Source: a virus
Length of the DNA: 28,184 bases
Reading direction: 5' to 3' (one strand)
IMG/VR virus record: IMGVR_UViG_3300050166_000169
Span: 1 to 28,184 of that record
Shown here: piece after piece, positions 14,200 to 21,692 of the stretch
How positions within the stretch are numbered: position 1 is the first letter of the stretch
Layout of the letters: every line of letters starts with the position of its first letter
The notes under the pieces: model-generated
What the model saw: the letters and a program-made list of their open reading frames with translations, nothing else
What the model was told of the DNA's origin: nothing
Database searches by the model: none
Position numbers and translations under genes: made by a program

Positions 14200-14490
14200 A
14201 TGAATGAACCTGAATCCTTGGCTTCTCCATTGAGCCTGCAAGCAGCGGGCGAGAACGACTTCAGCGATGAGCCGCTGCTCACAGCCAAACGTGCATCCAA
14301 GGCGCTGAACCTGCCGCTGTACTACTTCACCAAAACTGCAAAGCGCAAGGCCCTGGGGCTGCCGTTCTACTGCGTCAATCGATTGGTCCGCTTCAGATTG
14401 GGTGAGCTGCACCAGTGGCAGATTGCCTATGCCCACAAGCTGCTTGAAGAACAAGACGCAGCTCTCCAAGAGGGAGGTGCGCATGCTTGA
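14200..14490 (+). CDS. Small helix-turn-helix protein before primase
   Basis: A 96-residue protein; the ATG at 14200 follows GGGGAG (14185-14190). Residues 27-72 read 'LLTAKRASKALNLPLYYFTKTAKRKALGLPFYCVNRLVRFRLGELHQWQ', which has the order of a MerR/excisionase-type winged HTH (LLT...A..L.....Y......R...GLPFY.V..LVRF....L..W). Its end overlaps the primase start by eight bases, so it is coupled to primase translation. It may be an origin-binding or regulatory protein of the replication module; that role is inferred from position. Confidence 0.75.
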   Translation: MNEPESLASPLSLQAAGENDFSDEPLLTAKRASKALNLPLYYFTKTAKRKALGLPFYCVNRLVRFRLGELHQWQIAYAHKLLEEQDAALQEGGAHA

Positions 14491-16801
14491 TTTCAACGAC
14501 GCACCCACTTCGACCACGCGCAAAGCAGCGGGGGATGGCACCGATGCCAATCGAGAGAAATCCGAAATCCGAACAGCCCTCAATGACCAGCTGGCCCTCC
14601 TGGCTGTGGATATCTGGCCTTCGGGCAAGCGCCGCCAGAACAAATACCTGGTGGGCGATGTGATGGGTGGTCCGGGCGACAGCCTGGAGTTGTTGCTCTC
14701 TGGCCCCAAGGCCGGGCTGTGGACAGATCGTGCCACAGGCGAGGGCGGAGACATCTTCGATCTGATCGCCCGCTACTACAGCTTCAATGTGCAGACGCAG
14801 TTCCCGCAGGTGCTGGAGAAAGCCCGGGAATGGCTCGGCCGTGTCACGGTCATGCCGCCCAGCGCCGTGGCAGCAAGCAAGGCCAAGGCACCCGTGGTCG
14901 ATGAGCTGGGTCCTCCAACTGCCAAGTGGGACTATCAGGATTCCAGCGGCAAGCTCATCGCGGTGGTGTACCGGCACGACCCTGAGCATGGACGCAAGGA
15001 GTTCAGACCTTGGGATGTGCGTCGCCGCAAGATGACGCCGCCCGAACCACGTCCGCTGTACAACCAGCCCGGCATGCTCAAGGCCGATCAGGTGGTGCTG
15101 GTCGAAGGAGAAAAGTGCGCCCAAGCCCTGCTCGAATTCGGTGTGTGTGCCACCACGGCCATGCACGGTGCCAATGCGCCGGTTGAGAAAACCGATTGGT
15201 CGCCGCTGTCTGGAAAGCATGTCCTCATCTGGCCCGATCGGGACAAGCCCGGCTGGCTGTACGCGGACCGTGCCTCGCAGGCCATCTTGCAGGCAGGGGC
15301 CAAGTCGTGCGCCATCTTGCAGCCTCCCGCACAAAAGCCCGAAGGCTGGGATGTGGCCGATGCTCTGACCGATGGCTTTGACATTGCCGGGTTTCTGGCC
15401 GTGGGCGAGCGTATGCCTATCACGCGTGAATTCGGCGCAAACGACATCGCCATGCCGATCGAGGGCATCGACTATTCCACCGAAGATGGGCTGGCTCTGG
15501 CGTTCTCGCACCAGTTCGCCGAGGACTGGCGTTACTGCGCCCCGTGGTCCAAATGGCTGGTCTGGAATGGCGTGCGCTGGAACGTGGACAAGCAGCTGTA
15601 CATCATGCACCTGAGCCGCACGGTGTGCCGCAGCGCCGCTATGTTTGCCGAGACACCGCGCATGAAAGCCCGCATGGCCAGTGCAGCCACCATCTCGGCC
15701 GTTGAGCGTCTTGTGCGATCTGACCCCCGACAAAGCGCCACTGTTGACGAGTGGGATGCCAATGCCTGGCTGCTCAACACGCCCGGCGGCATTGTGGACC
15801 TGCGAACCGGCGCGCGTGGACCGCACGACCGCGATCGACGCATGACCAAGGTGACCACGGCCACGCCGCAGGGCGAGTGCCCGGTCTGGCGCAATTTCCT
15901 GGTCAACGTGACTGGGAGCGATCAAGAACTGCAGGACTATCTGCAACGCGTGGTGGGCTATTGCCTCACGGGCGACTTGAGCACGCACGCCCTGTTTTTC
16001 CTCTATGGCACAGGGGCGAACGGCAAGTCGGTGTTCGTGAACGTGATCTCCACGGTGCTGGGCGACTACGCGGCCAATGCGCCCATGGACACCTTCATGG
16101 AGTCGCGCACCGATCGTCACCCCACCGATCTGGCCGGTCTGCGTGGTGCCCGCTTTGTCTCAGCGACAGAAACCGAGCAGGGCAGGCGCTGGAACGAGTC
16201 CAAGATCAAGGCGATCACGGGTGGGGACGACATCACGGCGCGCCTGATGCACCAGGACTTCTTCACCTACAGGCCGCAGTTCAAGCTCCTGATTGCCGGT
16301 AACCACAAGCCCGCGATCCGCAACATCGATGAGGCCATGCGCCGCCGCATGCACCTGATCCCCTTCACGATCACGGTCCCTCCTGAAAAGCGGGATCCGC
16401 TTCTGACCGAGAAGCTTTTGGCCGAGCGTGACGGCATCTTGGCCTGGGCATTGGAGGGATGCCTGCAGTGGAAGAAGCTGGGACTCAAGCAGCCCCAAAG
16501 CGTGGCCGAAGCGACCGAGGAGTACTTCGAGGCCGAAGACGCCATGGGCCGGTGGATCGCTGAGCGCTGCAACCAAGGACCCAGCCACAAGGCGCTGACG
16601 GCCACACTTTTCAACGACTGGAAACAGTGGGCCGAGCTCAGTGGCGAGTACGTGGGCACCCAGCGCAGGTTCTCGGATGCCTTGCTCACCAGGCGCCTTG
16701 AGAAATGGCGCAACTCCATGGGCGTGCGCGGTTATGTGGGCCTTGACCTCAAACAGCCCACCTCGCTGCCTTCGCGCGCCTACCCCTACAACGACGATTG
16801 A
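14483..16801 (+). CDS. Phage primase-helicase (TOPRIM plus D5/P4-type SF3 helicase)
   Basis: A 772-residue replication protein that primes and unwinds phage DNA. The ATG at 14483 follows GGGAGG (14472-14477); an in-frame upstream GTG at 14402 lacks such a site. Residues 1-130 form an N-terminal part without a zinc ribbon. A TOPRIM domain (about 195-295) shows VLVEGEK (acidic Glu) and WPDRD at about 249. A D5_N-like segment (about 320-480) begins at 'YSTEDGLALAFSHQFAEDWRYCAPWSKWLVWNG' and leads into the SF3 ATPase: Walker A GTGANGKS at about 510, Walker B-type 'FVSATETEQG' at about 555, and 'FKLLIAGNHKPAI' as the sensor-1 region. Length and order are those of P4 alpha-like phage/plasmid primases. 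It is the core enzyme of the early operon; the long antisense frame beneath it is a shadow. Confidence 0.93.
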   Translation: MLDFNDAPTSTTRKAAGDGTDANREKSEIRTALNDQLALLAVDIWPSGKRRQNKYLVGDVMGGPGDSLELLLSGPKAGLWTDRATGEGGDIFDLIARYYSFNVQTQFPQVLEKAREWLGRVTVMPPSAVAASKAKAPVVDELGPPTAKWDYQDSSGKLIAVVYRHDPEHGRKEFRPWDVRRRKMTPPEPRPLYNQPGMLKADQVVLVEGEKCAQALLEFGVCATTAMHGANAPVEKTDWSPLSGKHVLIWPDRDKPGWLYADRASQAILQAGAKSCAILQPPAQKPEGWDVADALTDGFDIAGFLAVGERMPITREFGANDIAMPIEGIDYSTEDGLALAFSHQFAEDWRYCAPWSKWLVWNGVRWNVDKQLYIMHLSRTVCRSAAMFAETPRMKARMASAATISAVERLVRSDPRQSATVDEWDANAWLLNTPGGIVDLRTGARGPHDRDRRMTKVTTATPQGECPVWRNFLVNVTGSDQELQDYLQRVVGYCLTGDLSTHALFFLYGTGANGKSVFVNVISTVLGDYAANAPMDTFMESRTDRHPTDLAGLRGARFVSATETEQGRRWNESKIKAITGGDDITARLMHQDFFTYRPQFKLLIAGNHKPAIRNIDEAMRRRMHLIPFTITVPPEKRDPLLTEKLLAERDGILAWALEGCLQWKKLGLKQPQSVAEATEEYFEAEDAMGRWIAERCNQGPSHKALTATLFNDWKQWAELSGEYVGTQRRFSDALLTRRLEKWRNSMGVRGYVGLDLKQPTSLPSRAYPYNDD

Positions 16802-16813
16802 GAGACAAACCCA

Positions 16814-17026
16814 ATGAAAAAGATTTCAAAAGCAGGGCTGATTGCCAGATCTCTGACGTGCCTGACTCTATTGAACATTTGTTCTTTACGCGTATACGCG
16901 TATACAGATAAGAGTCATAGATGTTTGAATGCGGCAAAAGCGTCAGTCACATTGTCAAAACCGGACAAGTCCGCTTTTGACTTCCCAGCGGCGCACCGGA
17001 ATATTGCGTTTGGAGGGCAGGTATGA
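16814..17026 (+). CDS. Possible small protein after primase
   Basis: A 70-residue reading frame, ATG 12 bases after the primase stop and ending in an ATGA overlap with the next gene. Residues 3-29 ('KISKAGLIARSLTCLTLLNICSLRVYA') could be a signal peptide with cleavage after AYA, but the rest is unlike any family known to me. The segment has a lower GC content than its neighbours and contains the tandem 'GCGTATAC' stretch at about 16889-16904. The overlap and the small gap support translation; the composition speaks against it. I rate it as uncertain. Confidence 0.4.
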   Translation: MKKISKAGLIARSLTCLTLLNICSLRVYAYTDKSHRCLNAAKASVTLSKPDKSAFDFPAAHRNIAFGGQV

Positions 17027-17253
17027 AAATCCCTCCAGCACGTTACCCCTCGCCCCTTGGGCGCATGCAGGCCACTCCCATGGATGTCGAGGCGACCAAG
17101 CGCCAAGGGTGGCGCGAGCAGCACATCCTGGTCATCTCCCATGATGACGAACGCCTGGATTTTCTGGAGCGCCAGCTCATTCGCAGCATTGGCGAGCGGC
17201 TCTACGGGCAAGGCCAGGGCCATGGTCATCCCAAGGGAGGTGGCCATGGTTGA
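17023..17253 (+). CDS. Small conserved phage protein
   Basis: A 76-residue protein with a clear ribosome-binding site (GGAGGG about 17011-17016). The central part 'GWREQHILVISHDDERLDFLERQLIRSIGERLYG' (about 28-62) looks like an alpha/beta fold fragment with a conserved-looking D-E-R-L-D core; the tail is Gly/His-rich. Comparable short proteins precede DUF6362 genes in other prophages, as far as I recall, but no function is known. Its stop lies within the start of the DUF6362 gene (8-base overlap). Confidence 0.7.
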   Translation: MKIPPARYPSPLGRMQATPMDVEATKRQGWREQHILVISHDDERLDFLERQLIRSIGERLYGQGQGHGHPKGGGHG

Positions 17254-17641
17254 AGCCTGGACAGTCGAGACGGTGGCAGACCGATTTGTGGATGCGGCCA
17301 GAACGGCCAGGCGCCTGCCACGCGTGATGGTGCAGGGCTATGCCAGCACCTGGCCCATCGTGATCCTGCCAGGCGATGCCTACCCGGATCCACACAAGGT
17401 GTACCGATTGCCGCCCCCATCCCCTCAGGATGTGGAGCGCATGCTCGAAGTCATGCGTTGGGTGCAGTTGCTTGAACTGGACGAGCGGCACTTGGTGTGG
17501 ATGCGGGCCAAGCGCTTTGACTGGGTGGAGATCAGCAAGCGCTTTGCCTGTGACCGCACCACGGCGTGGAGACGCTGGAAGCGGGACATGCAGGTGGTGG
17601 CCGATCTGCTCAACCGGCAGGCCCAGCCACTGAAAAAGTGA
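17246..17641 (+). CDS. DUF6362 family protein
   Basis: A 131-residue protein starting at ATG 17246 after GGGAGG (17235-17240). The sequence follows the DUF6362 pattern: 'WTVETVADRFVDAARTARRLPRVMVQGYASTWPIVI' at the N-terminus, 'PPPSPQDVERMLEVMRWVQLLELDERHLVWMRAKRFDWVEISKRFACDRTTAWRRWKRDMQVVADLLN' at the C-terminus. The last 45 residues form a sigma-like or transposase-like HTH ('WVEISKRFACDRTTAWRRW'). These proteins are common in late-early phage operons, and DNA binding, perhaps as a late-gene activator, is a fair inference but not shown. It is the last gene of the early operon; the frame from 17057 is only its upstream extension. Confidence 0.85.
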   Translation: MVEAWTVETVADRFVDAARTARRLPRVMVQGYASTWPIVILPGDAYPDPHKVYRLPPPSPQDVERMLEVMRWVQLLELDERHLVWMRAKRFDWVEISKRFACDRTTAWRRWKRDMQVVADLLNRQAQPLKK

Positions 17642-17665
17642 GGCCTGTCATCTGGAGAGGAAATT

Positions 17666-17741
17666 AGCGTGTTTTGGCGGTCATGCGCGGCGCTATTGAC
17701 GTTCAAACGTGAATGCGCGGTTTTTGGGGCCAAAACACGCT
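17666..17741. repeat. 13-bp perfect inverted repeat with inner palindromes
   Basis: AGCGTGTTTTGGC (17666-17678) and GCCAAAACACGCT (17729-17741) are perfect inverted copies with a 50-base interior. Inside lie a direct repeat ATGCGCGG (17683-17690 and 17713-17720) and a small palindrome ACGTT-CA-AACGT (17699-17710). The arrangement directly after the early operon is layered like a replication origin, a site-specific binding region or a large terminator stem. No coding sequence fits here. The function is unknown. Confidence 0.6.
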
Positions 17742-17800
17742 GCAACATTTCGGCGATTTGCAGCTACATTTTCATCTACGGTGGACAAACGAGTGCAGAG

Positions 17801-17883
17801 ACAGTGATGACAGTCACACACAGTCGATGACACCTGAAACTTCTCCGAAACAGTCGAGGAATAGTCAAAGACAGTCGATGACA
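17801..17883. repeat. Iteron-like ACAGTCGATGACA repeats
   Basis: ACAGTCGATGACA occurs exactly twice (17820-17832 and 17871-17883), with degenerate forms ACAGTGATGACA (17801-17812) and ACAGTCGAGGA (17850-17860), all in the same direction. A 7-base stem GACATCG/CGATGTC follows at 17880-17904. Together with the inverted repeat at 17666-17741 they fill the roughly 270-base stretch without a credible gene. Candidates are a phage replication origin bound by an initiator, or operator sites. They are not CRISPR repeats: spacing is irregular and units are too short. Confidence 0.55.
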
Positions 17884-17910
17884 TCGACGTCTTCTGACGA
17901 TGTCCGACCC

Positions 17911-18132
17911 CTATCGATGAACTTCGATTTCCCCGGACTCCTGGTACTCCACCAGCTTTTCCAACGGCATGTACACAGTCGGCTTTCCCTCCCGGAAAAC
18001 CTCCAGGCGTCCATGAACTTCTGATCCCACCTCGTAGGTTCCCGCAACCAGCGGCGTAAAGCCCGCTCCGGATGCTGTGGCCTCAGTCGGGCTTTTGCGG
18101 GCCAGAACCCCGCGAACTACTTTGATTTGCAC
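17911..18132 (-). CDS. Possible small hypothetical protein
   Basis: A 73-residue frame with GTG start, divergent from the methyltransferase gene. The sequence 'VVRGVLARKSPTEATASGAGFTPLVAGTYEVGSEVHGRLEVFREGKPTVYMPLEKLVEYQESGEIEVHR' alternates charged and hydrophobic residues like a small beta-rich protein and has sensible codon use, but the ribosome-binding site is weak (GAGAA at long distance). I do not recognise a family. It may be a real accessory protein or chance. Confidence 0.45.
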   Translation of the reverse strand: MQIKVVRGVLARKSPTEATASGAGFTPLVAGTYEVGSEVHGRLEVFREGKPTVYMPLEKLVEYQESGEIEVHR

Positions 18133-18149
18133 TGCAGAACATTCTCGTT

Positions 18150-19436
18150 TTGCGGTCGATTTTACCGGTCACCCCCGTGAATCATCCTGAGATCCGAATG
18201 GTCCCAGTGGACGTGCTCGTCCCCTACGCTCGCAACGCCCGCACACACAGCGATGCCCAAGTGGCCCAGATCGCGGCCTCCATTACCGAGTTCGGCTGGA
18301 CCAACCCGATCCTCACGGACGGTGCCAAGGGCCTGATTGCTGGCCACGGTCGCTTGATGGCTGCGCGCAAGCTCGGTCTCAAGGAGGTGCCGGTCATTGA
18401 GCTGGGGCACCTGACGCCCGAGCAGAAGAAAGCCTACATCCTGGCCGACAACCGGTTGGCCGAGAACGCTGGCTGGGATGACGATCTCTTGAAACTCGAG
18501 TTGGCCGAGCTCAAAGCGGCCGACTTCGATCTGGACCTGATGGGTTTCACCGACAAGGAGCTCGAAGAGCTGCTCAACGGCGACGAGTCAGGCGGTGGTT
18601 TGACTGAGGATGATGCAATCCCAGAAGCACCAGTAGATCCTGTTTCCAGACCTGGGGACTTGTGGATTCTCGGCAACCACCGCCTCCTTTGTGGCGACTC
18701 AACGATCCTGTCGGATGTGGAGCGCCTCATGGGTGGCCAATTGGCCGACATGGCCTTCACCGATCCGCCTTACAACGTGGACTACGGCAACAGTGCCAAG
18801 GACAAGATGCGCGGCAAAGACCGGCGCATCATGAACGACGATCTGGGTGAGGGGTTCTTCCAGTTCCTCTACGACGCCTGCCTGAACCTGCTTCTGGTTA
18901 CCAAGGGCGCCTGCTACGTGTGCATGAGCTCGTCCGAGCTGCACACCCTGCAAAAGGCCTGGATCAAAGCAGGTGGAAAATGGTCCACGTTCATCATCTG
19001 GGCCAAGAACACTTTCACGCTCGGACGTGCGGATTACCAGCGACAGTACGAGCCCATCCTGTATGGCTGGAAACAGGGCACGGACCACTTCTGGTGCGGT
19101 GACCGGGACCAGTCAGACATCTGGAACTACAACAAGCCCCGGGTCAACGACCTGCACCCGACCATGAAGCCGGTCGAGCTGGTCGAGCGGGCCATCAAGA
19201 ATTCCTCGAAGAGCCGGGACATCGTTCTGGACCTGTTTGGAGGTTCGGGCACCACCTTGATCGCCAGCGAAAAGACCGGGCGTCAGGCTCGCCTCATTGA
19301 GCTCGATCCCAAGTTCGTGGATGTGATCATCAAGCGCTGGGAGGACTACACCGGCCAGCAGGCTATGCGTGAAGACGACGGGTTGAAGTTTTCTGAGGCA
19401 AGCGAAATGGCGCTTCCTGATCCAGCAGCCCAATGA
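18150..19436 (+). CDS. DNA methyltransferase with N-terminal ParB-like domain
   Basis: Up to 428 residues. Residues about 16-110 are a ParB/Srx-type nuclease-like domain ('MVPVDVLVPYARNARTHSDAQVAQIAASITEFGWTNPILTDG...IAGHGRLMAARKLG'), then a methyltransferase with the target-base motif DPPY (about 205) before the AdoMet motif DLFGGSGTT (about 360-369) and 'HPTMKPVELVERAI' between them; this order marks a beta-class N6-adenine or N4-cytosine enzyme. Such fusions are frequent in phages, where they modify viral DNA, possibly against host restriction or to mark DNA for packaging. No cognate restriction enzyme gene is adjacent. The start is uncertain: TTG 18150, GTG 18177 and ATG 18198 are possible and none has a good RBS. 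Confidence 0.9.
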   Translation: MRSILPVTPVNHPEIRMVPVDVLVPYARNARTHSDAQVAQIAASITEFGWTNPILTDGAKGLIAGHGRLMAARKLGLKEVPVIELGHLTPEQKKAYILADNRLAENAGWDDDLLKLELAELKAADFDLDLMGFTDKELEELLNGDESGGGLTEDDAIPEAPVDPVSRPGDLWILGNHRLLCGDSTILSDVERLMGGQLADMAFTDPPYNVDYGNSAKDKMRGKDRRIMNDDLGEGFFQFLYDACLNLLLVTKGACYVCMSSSELHTLQKAWIKAGGKWSTFIIWAKNTFTLGRADYQRQYEPILYGWKQGTDHFWCGDRDQSDIWNYNKPRVNDLHPTMKPVELVERAIKNSSKSRDIVLDLFGGSGTTLIASEKTGRQARLIELDPKFVDVIIKRWEDYTGQQAMREDDGLKFSEASEMALPDPAAQ

Positions 19437-19499
19437 CGGTGGTCCACAGCAGCTTGCGTCAGAATCAGGGATAAGTCCAAGCCATGACCTCAGACCGGC

Positions 19500-19997
19500 A
19501 TGTTCAATCTTCACTGCACCAAGAAGCTTCTCGATCGCATCAAACCAGAGGTTCAAGCCCCTCGGCATGGGACAACTCGTCTTGGCAACTGGTATGCCAC
19601 GGCGCTGTTTTGGAAACCTCAAATGGCACTTGTGGTCAATGAGCGAACGCTTTTGCCTGTGCTGCTGCCCTTGGCGCCAGCGGCAACGCTTTCGCAGCGA
19701 TTCCCGATAGCACTGAGTGATGTGCTTCGAGCGCTGGACATGCCAGGCGAATTCATTGATTCAGAAATCAGTGACATGAGTGAGGTGGTCTATGCCAAGA
19801 CAGCCAACCGAAGCGTGCTGGGCGTGATGAACGAGTTTGCGTACCTGGCAGAGGGCTACCGTGATCAAGGTGGCTCAATCGATCCGGTTGCGTTGTCCCT
19901 CAAATTGGCAGGTACACCCTGTGGTCCTCTCTATAAAGGTGCAGTCTTTCCGGACAAGGCTCTGCGTGAGCTGGTCTATGGCGGTGCGATTCACTGA
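19500..19997 (+). CDS. DUF6933 family protein
   Basis: A 165-residue protein. It begins 'MFNLHCTKKLLDRIKPEV' and continues 'LGNWYATALFWKPQMALVVNERTLLPVLLPLAPAATLSQRFP', the pattern I know from DUF6933 proteins (an N-terminal L.CTKKLLDR.K segment followed by 'W.A.......LV.N..T...'). No enzyme function is established. It is short, soluble and has no membrane segment. In this element it lies between the methyltransferase and a convergent minus-strand operon, outside any core phage function, so it may be cargo. The ribosome-binding site is poor. Confidence 0.75.
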   Translation: MFNLHCTKKLLDRIKPEVQAPRHGTTRLGNWYATALFWKPQMALVVNERTLLPVLLPLAPAATLSQRFPIALSDVLRALDMPGEFIDSEISDMSEVVYAKTANRSVLGVMNEFAYLAEGYRDQGGSIDPVALSLKLAGTPCGPLYKGAVFPDKALRELVYGGAIH

Positions 19998-20025
19998 CTC
20001 AATTCTGATGTTTATTTGTGACTGA

Positions 20026-20385
20026 TCAGCCCAGACGCGCGAGGTAGCGAACGCTGTCTCCTCCGGATGGATCGATGAACAGGTAGGGGCGGCCAGGTGC
20101 GTGCACCATCACGCACAACCGGCCATCCCAGTAATCGCCTCCCTTGCCTTTGAGCCAGTCGCGAGACTTGCCAAGGTTCAATTTGAAGCCATCAAATTCT
20201 TCGGGGTCCATCTCCCGAATCTCGGTCACGTAGACCGCCTCGACGCCGCAAGCGGCAATGTCGGAGATGTCCGTAGGTTTGCGGCCAAAGGGCAGTGGGA
20301 TGCTGAGCTTTTGAACCTGCAATTCGCGGCCATCGAAGTTGATGGTCGTGGGCTTGGATTCGATGGTGATAGTGATGGGGTTCAT
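20026..20385 (-). CDS. Conserved hypothetical protein with DUF3489 neighbour
   Basis: A 119-residue protein; ATG with GAGGA five bases upstream. It is mostly beta ('TITIESKPTTINFDGRELQVQKLSIPLPFGRK') with an acidic middle ('EIREMDPEEFDGFKLNLGKSRDWLKGKGGDYWDGRLCVMVH') and no catalytic motif that I recognise. It starts seven bases after the DUF3489 gene and is the last member of a three-gene minus-strand operon. Function unknown. Confidence 0.75.
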   Translation of the reverse strand: MNPITITIESKPTTINFDGRELQVQKLSIPLPFGRKPTDISDIAACGVEAVYVTEIREMDPEEFDGFKLNLGKSRDWLKGKGGDYWDGRLCVMVHAPGRPYLFIDPSGGDSVRYLARLG

Positions 20386-20392
20386 AAGGTCC

Positions 20393-20836
20393 TCAAACGG
20401 TTGTGGTGGTGATGCGGTAAACGCGGTCTGTGCCAGTCTGCTTCTCTGATGAGATCTCCAGCCCCAGCTTCTTCTTGAGTGCGCCTGCCATCGCGCCGCG
20501 CACGGTGTGAACCTGCCAGCCTGTGGCCTCGGTCATCTGCGGCAACGTAGCGCCCTCGGCGCGCCTGAGCAGCTCGATCAGCACAGCCTGCTTGGTGCCT
20601 TCGCGTGTTGAACGTGATGGCTGAGTGGTGATGCCAATCTCTTGCAGCCCTTTGGCTGTTGCCACATACACCTCGGGCTCTGACGCGCTGGGCTCAATCA
20701 GCTGTGCGTTGCGCATGGCCGTGAGCACCTTGATGCGTGCACCACCCTTGAGGGTGTCGGGGAAGTTGGTCAGTTTCTTTTGTGGATGCTGTGCAGCGGC
20801 TTCGAGCAGCGCGCGTTGTGTGTCCGTGAGTTTCAT
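20393..20836 (-). CDS. DUF3489 domain protein
   Basis: A 147-residue protein with ribosome-binding site AAGGAAAA. The C-terminal 70 residues match DUF3489: 'REGTKQAVLIELLRRAEGATLPQMTEATGWQVHTVRGAMAGALKKKLGLEISSEKQTGTDRVYRI', a winged-helix domain in which 'TGWQVHTVRGAM' is the recognition helix. The N-terminal 75 residues ('LTDTQRALLEAAAQHPQKKLT...KVLTAMRNAQLIEP') resemble a second winged helix. DNA binding is likely. DUF3489 proteins are common in Burkholderiales and alphaproteobacterial mobile elements; target unknown. It overlaps the DUF6900 stop by ATGA. Confidence 0.87.
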   Translation of the reverse strand: MKLTDTQRALLEAAAQHPQKKLTNFPDTLKGGARIKVLTAMRNAQLIEPSASEPEVYVATAKGLQEIGITTQPSRSTREGTKQAVLIELLRRAEGATLPQMTEATGWQVHTVRGAMAGALKKKLGLEISSEKQTGTDRVYRITTTTV

Positions 20837-21051
20837 TGTTTTCCTTTCGATGTTGTTGATTTGTTTTGTGCTGCTGCAGTGGCGGCAGCGTGGCCTGCGG
20901 CGTAAGCAGCCTCCAGTGCGCTCTTGACGGCCCAGACCGAAACGTCGTGGAAGTCCAGGCGATCACGGTGCTGTGTCTCCAATGTTTCGATAAAGAAATG
21001 TTTCAGAGCGATCTGCTCAAAAAGCTTGTTGAGGTTCTTGTCTTGCTTCAT
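20833..21051 (-). CDS. DUF6900 family small protein
   Basis: A 72-residue protein; the ATG at 21051 follows AAGGAAC, whereas an upstream in-frame start at 21102 would add a sequence unlike the family. The core 'LNKLFEQIALKHFFIETLETQHRDRLDFHDVSVWAVKSALEAAYAAGHAA' (about 6-56) matches DUF6900, which is regularly found beside DUF3489 genes. Function unknown; short, helical, no metal or catalytic residues. First gene of the minus-strand trio; divergent from the HNH gene with a shared 106-base control region. Confidence 0.83.
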   Translation of the reverse strand: MKQDKNLNKLFEQIALKHFFIETLETQHRDRLDFHDVSVWAVKSALEAAYAAGHAAATAAAQNKSTTSKGKQ

Positions 21052-21157
21052 CGGCTTGTTCCTTTCGTTGATCCAATGTGATGGATTGACGCTCTGAATC
21101 AAGATGAAGCCAAGTCAATTTTTCGAGCTGTCGCTTATTCCTTGAAAGCCGATTGAG

Positions 21158-21538
21158 ATGCCGCTAAGTGCGCCTACTCCATGCAGATATCCGGGTTGCG
21201 CGCAGGTGCTGAACGTGCCCGGCTACTGCACCCATCACCAGCCCCAAGTGCACCGTGAGTACGGGCGTGCGCGGCGTGGGTTCGATACCGAGCTAGGCTT
21301 CTATCAATCGGCCAGGTGGCGCAACACACGTGCAGCGGTGCTACGGGATAACCCGCTTTGCTGCAGGTGCCAGGCTAAGGGCTTGTTGCAACCAGCCAAG
21401 GTGGTCGATCACATTGTTCCGGTGAAGCTTGGCGGTGAGCGCTTTGAGCGAGCGAACCTGCAGAGCCTGTGCGTGCCCTGTCACAACGCCAAGACCGCCT
21501 CAGAGACGGCATCCCTGCGCAACCAGGCCCCGTCCTGA
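21158..21538 (+). CDS. HNH endonuclease of the packaging module
   Basis: A 126-residue nuclease. The HNH core is 'VVDHIVPVKLGGERFERANLQSLCVPCHNAKT' with Asp84-His85, Asn100 and His109; C68/C71 and C105/C108 form the structural zinc site. An extra N-terminal knuckle (C9, C14, C24, H27) is visible. In HK97-like and other phages an HNH protein directly before the small terminase works with the terminase for cos-site cutting and is needed for packaging, and gene order here is the same. It opens the late plus-strand operon. The stretch behind it (21539-21692) is G-rich with two short stems. Confidence 0.92.
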   Translation: MPLSAPTPCRYPGCAQVLNVPGYCTHHQPQVHREYGRARRGFDTELGFYQSARWRNTRAAVLRDNPLCCRCQAKGLLQPAKVVDHIVPVKLGGERFERANLQSLCVPCHNAKTASETASLRNQAPS

Positions 21539-21692
21539 GGGGGTAGGGGGTCTGAATCTCTACAGACTGGCGCCCAAGATGCGTGGGCTTGCGCAAATTT
21601 TTGTGCGTGCAAATTGAACAAGGGGGGGTATCCCTCAAACCTGCGCAGCAAAGGCCGTGCATCAGATGAACATCAAACCAAGCGGGTGATTT
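21539..21692. other. Candidate packaging (cos) region
   Basis: This 154-base gap between HNH and small terminase has several G runs (near 21539-21560 and 21620-21630), a stem GTCTG/CAGAC around 21551-21568, GCCCA/TGGGC around 21571-21590, and GCGCAAA/TTTGTGC near 21592-21608. Cos sites of phages with HNH plus P27-type terminase often lie near the small-terminase gene. The position and structure fit, but no experimental or comparative mark can be seen. Confidence 0.35.

Noticed and set aside
14393-16120. 575-codon antisense frame across the primase gene
   Set aside because: Mirror of a high-GC coding strand; low-complexity His/Arg/Gly-rich translation, no RBS or family likeness, while the plus strand has clear TOPRIM and SF3 motifs.
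16885-16906. Second SOS box or operator at the tandem GCGTATAC stretch
   Set aside because: An ACAG half-site is present after it, but there is no CTGT at the required distance.
17801-17883. CRISPR array
   Set aside because: Repeat units are about 13 bases, irregularly spaced and partly degenerate; no cas genes.
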